Position numbers and translations under genes: made by a program
The notes under the pieces: model-generated
What the model saw: the letters and a program-made list of their open reading frames with translations, nothing else
Databases searched by the model: none
Told to the model about the DNA's origin: nothing
Source: Thiopseudomonas sp.
GTDB taxonomy: Bacteria > Pseudomonadota > Gammaproteobacteria > Pseudomonadales > Pseudomonadaceae
Direction of reading: 5' to 3'
DNA length: 64,000 bases
Assembly: GCA_023228985.1 (NCBI GenBank)
Contig: JALOAC010000012.1
Coordinates: forward strand, 7,056-71,055
In this document: positions 59,163-64,000 of the stretch, one piece after another
How positions within the stretch are numbered: position 1 is the first letter of the stretch
How the letters are laid out: each line of letters starts with the position of its first letter

Positions 59163-61346
59163 ATGACTGTAGCGACCCTAAATAGTTTTACCTATATAAA
59201 GAGCACATTTATTTGCTCAACGATTCTTAGGTTGAAAAACCACAGCCATCCTTTGCTACAGCTTATAACGCTGTCTGCTTTTGCTGTGTGCACGCCTGTT
59301 TTTGCCAATGATAGCGCTGGCGCTGTAGCTGGATTAGATACCATCACTGTTTTTGCTAGCCCTAACTCAGAACCTTTGCTCCCATCTATTAATGCAGCAA
59401 AAAAAGAGCTGCAACGTTGGCCCGGCCATGTCAGCTTGGTGAGCGAGGCTGATTACGAGCGTCGTGCGGTGCTGGGGTTAAGCGATGTGCTGGTGCGCCA
59501 GCCCGGTGTTTATGCCCGCTCAACGGCAGGTCAGCAATCATTGAAACTTTCGATCCGTGGCTCTGGCTTAGCCTCGCCCTTGGGTACGCGCGGCGTTGTT
59601 TTACTACGTGACGGTTTGCCGCTTAATCAAAGCGATGGCACCCTTGATCCCGCTTATGCCGATCCTTTTAATGCGCGCTATATGGAAATTTATCGCGGCG
59701 CCAATGCTTTACGTTACGGCGCTGCCACCTTGGGTGGAGCGATAAATATCATCTCGCCCACCGGTTATTCACATTTGGGGGTAGAGACGCACCTTGAAGG
59801 CGGCTCTAATGATTATCTGCGGGTGCAAACACGGGTTGGGCAGGTATTTGACAATGGCATGGATGCGTTTGCTTCTGTGAGTCGCTACCAAACCGAGGGT
59901 TCAATGCCACAGGCTGAGCAGAAATTAACGCGTTTTTACGGAAACCTTGGTTTTATGCTCGGTGAACGCTCCGGCGGACGCTTGCATATGGATTATGCAG
60001 AAATGCGGCAGGAAATCAGCAGTCCACTGACTCGCTCCCAGTTGCACGGTAATGCAAGCCTAAATAACCCAGCGCCTAGATGGCCTGAACACCGCATCAA
60101 AACCAAGCCGCATCTGCGTTTGGCGTATCAACACAGCATTAACTACGGCGATGATGATCGTATTACTTTGGGCGCTTACCATATCGACACCACCTTTGAG
60201 CTGCTGGGTACACTTGTACCCATTGAGTATCGCGCACGGGATCATGGGGTGTCGGTTCGCGGCGAGATAAACCGCACACTGGGCGGTCGTGATAATAGTT
60301 TCACCTGGGGTTTTAGCCATGCACAGGGCAGCAGTAATAGCCAGACCTATGGGCCCTTCATACTTCCCGGCGGAGTGTTTCGGGATTTTTCACCCCAGCA
60401 ATATGAAGACATTAAAGCCTCCGCAGAAACCACCCAACTGTACCTAGAAAATAGCTATGCACTCACGCCAAGTTTTGCGCTAATTGCCGCTGCTCAGGCT
60501 GTCACAGCCACAAGAGAGCGAGAAATTACTGCCCTGCGAAATCCGTCGTGGCCTTTTCATCAGCACTTCAAAGACGTAAACCATCACAAGCGCTACAACG
60601 GCTGGAACCCAAAGCTGGGCTTGCTGTGGCAAGTGAATGAGCACAACCAGCTGTATACCAATCTTAGTCGCAGCTATGAGCCGCCCTCTTTAATCGAGTT
60701 TTACAACACTCGCGGCACCACTGCAGCGCAAAAAGCCACCACTTGGGAAGTCGGTGCCCGTGGCGGCGAGCAGATACACTGGGAGGCGGCGGTGTTTTAT
60801 AGTCAAGTTAAAAATGAGCTGCTCAAGATTCCTAAAGCCGGTAATCCTAGCGACCCTATGGGCGGTAATATCCCCAGAACCGTACATGCAGGTTTGGAGT
60901 TGCAGCTGTCTGGTGAGCTGTCCGCAGAGCAATTTAGCGGCGCAGTAGATTGGGGACTGAATTACACCTTGAATCAATTCCGGCACAAAAACGACGACAC
61001 CTTTAATAACAATCGCCTGCCGGTGATTCCTCAGCATTTTGGCAGTGTGCACGCGCTCTATCAGCATCCATCCGGTGTGTACCTAGGCCCTGATGTGGAA
61101 TTCGCCTCATCTGCCTATGCGGATCAGGCCAATACGCTAAAAGCGTCGGGTTATGGGATTGTGAACTTCACTCTAGGTTACGCGCACCCTTCCAGCCGCT
61201 TTACTGTTTTCTTAAATGCCCGCAACTTGGCTGATAAACACTATGCAGCCTCTACTGAGTTTATCGCCCAAGCAAACACTGAACAGGCTGCATTTAATCC
61301 CGGGTTAGAACGTGCTGTGTTCGTGGGTACCAAAGTTTTATGGTAG
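59163..61346 (+). CDS. TonB-dependent outer-membrane receptor
   Basis: 727 residues from ATG 59163; the frame is open further upstream but only into the MITE. A long signal sequence (about 46 residues, ending CTPVFA) precedes a TonB box (DTITVFAS), the plug domain (VLGLSDVLVRQPGVYARSTAGQQSLKLSIRGSGL... YMEIYRGANALRYGAATLGGAINIISPTG) and a 22-strand-type barrel ending in ERAVFVGTKVLW, with a terminal Trp where Phe is more common. There is no FecA-type signalling domain. Ligand unknown, likely a metal chelate. The kinase gene start overlaps its stop by seven bases, so the two are co-expressed. Confidence 0.92.
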   Translation: MTVATLNSFTYIKSTFICSTILRLKNHSHPLLQLITLSAFAVCTPVFANDSAGAVAGLDTITVFASPNSEPLLPSINAAKKELQRWPGHVSLVSEADYERRAVLGLSDVLVRQPGVYARSTAGQQSLKLSIRGSGLASPLGTRGVVLLRDGLPLNQSDGTLDPAYADPFNARYMEIYRGANALRYGAATLGGAINIISPTGYSHLGVETHLEGGSNDYLRVQTRVGQVFDNGMDAFASVSRYQTEGSMPQAEQKLTRFYGNLGFMLGERSGGRLHMDYAEMRQEISSPLTRSQLHGNASLNNPAPRWPEHRIKTKPHLRLAYQHSINYGDDDRITLGAYHIDTTFELLGTLVPIEYRARDHGVSVRGEINRTLGGRDNSFTWGFSHAQGSSNSQTYGPFILPGGVFRDFSPQQYEDIKASAETTQLYLENSYALTPSFALIAAAQAVTATREREITALRNPSWPFHQHFKDVNHHKRYNGWNPKLGLLWQVNEHNQLYTNLSRSYEPPSLIEFYNTRGTTAAQKATTWEVGARGGEQIHWEAAVFYSQVKNELLKIPKAGNPSDPMGGNIPRTVHAGLELQLSGELSAEQFSGAVDWGLNYTLNQFRHKNDDTFNNNRLPVIPQHFGSVHALYQHPSGVYLGPDVEFASSAYADQANTLKASGYGIVNFTLGYAHPSSRFTVFLNARNLADKHYAASTEFIAQANTEQAAFNPGLERAVFVGTKVLW

Positions 61347-63703
61347 TGCGCAACCCAGTCTGGGGTTTTTTGCTATATCTGTGCTTCGCTCTGACTTCAG
61401 CGCATGCAAGCAGTGTCGATGTGGGTCAAGCCAGTCAATGGAAACAACAGCTTTACCAGCAGACGTTGTTTTATCAGGACGAATCGCAACACATTGATGC
61501 GCAACAAATCGCTGCAATACAAGACGGCGACGACGGGTTTGTCTCTATCAATGAGCTCAACAATCCAGCACAGTTATCCCCGACAGTTTGGTGGTCTAAA
61601 ACCACTCTCACCAATTCAAGCGATACCACCTATGCATTACGTTTGATTTTAAACCCGGGAGCGTTTTTTCACTCGGCAAGCTTTTACGTTCAAGACAATG
61701 AACAATGGATACCCGCAGCCCATACCATAGACGGTTTAGCCACTAACGAGCCCACCGCTGAGCGCTTGCACTGGGCAGGCGTGAACTTAGCACCAGGTCA
61801 AAGTAAAACTGTACTGATCCGCACCACGGGTGTTGCGCCCAACAAACTAGCACCTTATTTGTATTCTGAAGAGTTGTTTAATGAGTACGTGGCACGTAAC
61901 GCAATCTGGGATGGCTTACTATTTGGCGGATTATTAGCACTGGGTTGGACCTCAATACTCTTAGCTGTATTTGCTCGCAGTCGAGTTTTTTTGATTCTAG
62001 GTCTGCTGTCATGGCTTACTTTGCTGGTAGAGGGAGTTAGACGCGGCTACGAAAAACTGGATTTCATAGCCAGCCTCATCGAGCTCAGCTACCGCAGTCC
62101 TTTGGTGTTAAGCAATCTCATCTTGCTGTTGTTTGTGGTTTTTATTTTAGAAATTGCGCGTAGTGAAAAAATTCGTATAAGTCTGCACAAACTATGGATC
62201 GGCTGGGCTATTTATTATGCTGGAATGGTCGTGTTATCAGCCTTTGGGGATGTGTATCAGGTGTATTGGTTATCCAATCTGCACCGACCTTTATTTAGCC
62301 TGACATTGCTGGCCACTGCTGTGTTATTCCTCCGGCAAAACGCACCCACCCGCGGTCTAATTTTGGCTATTGCCGCTTTTTCCCTAGCCCGCGCTAGCTT
62401 AACTGCTTTGGAAAGCAGCGGACTGCTACCGAATTCAATTGGCAGCCTATCTATGGGTTCGTTACGCATGAACCCTGTTCTGGCGCTCAGCGGATTTCTA
62501 ATTAATTTAGCTTTATTCGCCGGCTGGATAGCGCATGTAGGGCTACAGCGTAGAAAAGCACTGGAGAAAATTGCTGAATTGCAGCGCGAGGAAAACATCC
62601 GCTTAACACAAGAAGTCGCGCGGCAAACCCAAGCATTAAACGAAGCTCTGCAATACGCTGATGAAAAAAACCGCCAGCAAACACAGATTGTGGGTTATAT
62701 CAGCCATGACTTGCGCGCACCTTTGGCCACCATTGCTGGTTACACCAAGCTACTGGAAAGCAATGCCAGTGAGCAGCAACAGCTCAAACTCAATGCTATT
62801 ACCCGCAGCGTCGATTACCAACTAGCGTTGATTGAGGACATTCTGGGTTATGCCTCAGCCGAGCTCAAACCCTTGTCTATAGCGCCAGAAGCAACAGAGC
62901 TGCTCGATTATCTGGGTGAAATTGCACAGCACGCCACCGCCTTAAGTCGGCAGCAAAACAATAGCTTCCACATCGAAGTCACCCAGCAGATCCCTAAGAC
63001 TGTCTATTTCGATGGTCGTCGCTTGCGACAGGTGCTGCTTAACCTGTTATCCAATGCGGCGAAATTCACTCGCAATGGTGAAATTCGCTTGCAGCTTATC
63101 GCCACACAGCTGGACTCGCAGTGGCGATTGCATTTTAGCGTCAGTGATTCAGGTATAGGCATAGACTCGGCGCAACAGGCGAAGATCTTCCAAGAGTTCG
63201 GCCAGCTTGAAGCAGGGGAAAATAATGTTAACGCAGGCCTAGGGCTGGGCTTGTATATCGCTCAAAGTATTTTGCGAAGTATGGGGAGCGAGCTCAGTTT
63301 AGATAGCAGCCCTAATCAAGGTGCTACATTCAGCTTTGACTTTAATGTGCTGGCTGATGAGCAGGTGGTTAGCTGGAAAGCACCGCAAACACTGCCGCTG
63401 TTGGATGCTATTGATCTGCCTTTATCCCAAGGAATCGATATGCCTGTCCAGACGCAGGAGCGGTCGGCTAGCAGCACAAGACTGGCTGATAATTTGATCA
63501 TCCCGCCCTTAGACAGGCGTCAGGAGTTGGCCCAGATGGCGCGCACTGGCGCACTGAGCGATATGGAGAATTGGCACAACAGCATGTCAGCTCGCTATCC
63601 TGAGTGCGCTGATTATCTTAACCAAGTCCAAGACGCCATTAACCTCCTCGATCTACACGCCGTGGAACAGCTTGCGCTTAACTCCTCAATTCCTAGCCGG
63701 TAG
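61340..63703 (+). CDS. 7TMR-DISM-type sensor histidine kinase
   Basis: 787 residues: signal peptide (about 1-23), an extracellular 7TMR-DISM-ED2-like domain (about 35-180, WWSKTTLTNSSDTTYALRLILNPGAFFHSASFYV), seven membrane helices (about 190-400), coiled coil (405-450), HisKA with H456 (YISHDLRAPLATIAGYTKL), N-box LLNLLSNAAKFTRNG, DSGIGID, GLGLGLYIAQ, then a conserved tail of about 115 residues (RRQELAQMARTGALSDMENWHNSMSARYPECADYL). There is no receiver domain, so it needs a separate regulator, most simply the one at 55802. ED2-type domains are thought to bind small ligands such as carbohydrates; here the ligand may relate to the coupled TonB receptor. Confidence 0.92.
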   Translation: MVVRNPVWGFLLYLCFALTSAHASSVDVGQASQWKQQLYQQTLFYQDESQHIDAQQIAAIQDGDDGFVSINELNNPAQLSPTVWWSKTTLTNSSDTTYALRLILNPGAFFHSASFYVQDNEQWIPAAHTIDGLATNEPTAERLHWAGVNLAPGQSKTVLIRTTGVAPNKLAPYLYSEELFNEYVARNAIWDGLLFGGLLALGWTSILLAVFARSRVFLILGLLSWLTLLVEGVRRGYEKLDFIASLIELSYRSPLVLSNLILLLFVVFILEIARSEKIRISLHKLWIGWAIYYAGMVVLSAFGDVYQVYWLSNLHRPLFSLTLLATAVLFLRQNAPTRGLILAIAAFSLARASLTALESSGLLPNSIGSLSMGSLRMNPVLALSGFLINLALFAGWIAHVGLQRRKALEKIAELQREENIRLTQEVARQTQALNEALQYADEKNRQQTQIVGYISHDLRAPLATIAGYTKLLESNASEQQQLKLNAITRSVDYQLALIEDILGYASAELKPLSIAPEATELLDYLGEIAQHATALSRQQNNSFHIEVTQQIPKTVYFDGRRLRQVLLNLLSNAAKFTRNGEIRLQLIATQLDSQWRLHFSVSDSGIGIDSAQQAKIFQEFGQLEAGENNVNAGLGLGLYIAQSILRSMGSELSLDSSPNQGATFSFDFNVLADEQVVSWKAPQTLPLLDAIDLPLSQGIDMPVQTQERSASSTRLADNLIIPPLDRRQELAQMARTGALSDMENWHNSMSARYPECADYLNQVQDAINLLDLHAVEQLALNSSIPSR

Positions 63704-63747
63704 TTTTAGAGTCTACCTGAGCTACTTGTGTGGCTTAGTAGTTCGCA

Positions 63748-63871
63748 TCGCGCATAAGATGCGCTCCCACAGGGTTTCTTGGTCTAGCCTAGCCATGTGT
63801 AGGGTTCCCTAGTCTAGCCTAGCCTAGCTGTGTATGGGTTCTGCATCCGTGGGAGCGCAACTCTTGCGCGA
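63748..63871. repeat. Inverted REP pair with a duplicated spacer segment
   Basis: Unit 63748-63770 (inverted) has stem GCGCA-taaga-TGCGC and head CTCCCAC; unit 63849-63871 has head GTGGGA and stem GCGCAA-ctc-TTGCGC. Between them a segment containing TCTAGCCTAGCC occurs twice (63783-63794 and 63813-63824) within two similar 26-30 bp units. Confidence 0.75.
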
Positions 63872-63873
63872 TT

Positions 63874-64000
63874 TGGAATGCACCCCATTTATTGGACTGC
63901 GTTTACACAATTGTTTTCATACTTGAGTCTGTATTGTACGGGGCTCATTTTTAAATCCAAGCGAATCCGCTTCTCGTTATAGTAATGCATATACTCGCTG
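63874..64000 (-). mobile_element. End of an IS3-family insertion sequence, cut by the window edge
   Basis: The boundary TGGAATGCACCCC at 63874 resembles the TG...CACCCC ends of IS3 (IS150-type) elements and is followed by a transposase C-terminus read on the minus strand. It begins within three bases of a REP palindrome. The remainder lies outside the window. Confidence 0.75.
63889..64000 (-). CDS. IS3-family transposase (OrfB), C-terminal fragment
   Basis: The minus strand encodes SEYMHYYNEKRIRLDLK followed by MSPVQYRLKYENNCVNAVQ and a TAA stop at 63889-63891. YMHYYNEKRI and MSPVQYR are the characteristic C-terminal end of the DDE integrase core of IS3-family OrfB proteins, downstream of the catalytic glutamate. 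The rest of the gene is beyond the window, so completeness cannot be judged. Confidence 0.85.
   Translation of the reverse strand, partial: SEYMHYYNEKRIRLDLKMSPVQYRLKYENNCVNAVQ

Noticed and set aside
63781..63840. Possible CRISPR-like or origin repeat made of TAGCC units
   Set aside because: Only two units with very short spacing, lying between REP palindromes; no cas genes or DnaA-box cluster.
1..64000. CRISPR arrays, tRNA and rRNA genes
   Set aside because: I saw no regularly spaced direct repeats of CRISPR type and no cloverleaf or rRNA-like sequence in the gene-free stretches.

Overview
The window looks like chromosome of a gamma-proteobacterium of the Pseudomonas group. The evidence is Pseudomonas-type gene pairings: pilS-pilR behind a PP0621-family gene, fpr divergent from finR, cadA divergent from cadR, and ilvI-ilvH-ilvC near mrcB and a PA4701-like kinase gene. 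REP-type palindromes typical of pseudomonads are also present. Base composition is visibly less GC-rich than classical Pseudomonas, which suggests one of the smaller-genome lineages of the family; this is inference from composition only.

Bases 1-24,100 are mostly housekeeping: the end of ribD, pgi, an SPFH/NfeD pair, a short FtsZ-like protein, a lytic transglycosylase, a bacteriohemerythrin, cadA/cadR metal efflux, nagB, fpr/finR, epmB, ppiA, the flagellar operon flgBCDE with a sigma-54 promoter, ytoQ, pilS/pilR, a META-domain lipoprotein and the aminopeptidase gene apeB. Bases 23,659-24,092 hold a decayed mobile element full of REP palindromes. Bases 24,150-40,870 carry glyA, a thiolase, a very large AsmA/DUF748 protein with two small DUF2845 proteins, a MarR regulator, the ilvIHC operon, and a YqcC/TPR lipoprotein/PBP1b operon.

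The accessory region is 40,900-64,000. A compact minus-strand cluster encodes a 2875-residue surface protein (N-terminal LEPR-XLL motif, DUF4347 caspase-like domain, many Ig/DUF11-like repeats, cadherin/VCBS-like repeats). It is followed by a TolC-family outer-membrane lipoprotein, a periplasmic adaptor, an adaptor with a GAF-like N-terminus, and a fusion of an M50 (site-2-protease type) membrane domain to an HlyD adaptor domain. No ABC ATPase is present and the giant protein has no recognisable RTX repeats. I infer a dedicated, non-canonical export and processing system for the giant protein; this is the best candidate here for a poorly described system.

Next to it lie an AraC-output response regulator, a histidine kinase that has lost its whole sensor region, a TonB-dependent receptor and the full-length version of that kinase. 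Two 97%-identical 252/253-bp MITE-like elements (target duplications TTAA and TTAG, the YTAR pattern of IS5-group transposition) flank the shortened kinase gene. The window ends inside an IS3-family insertion that abuts a REP palindrome.
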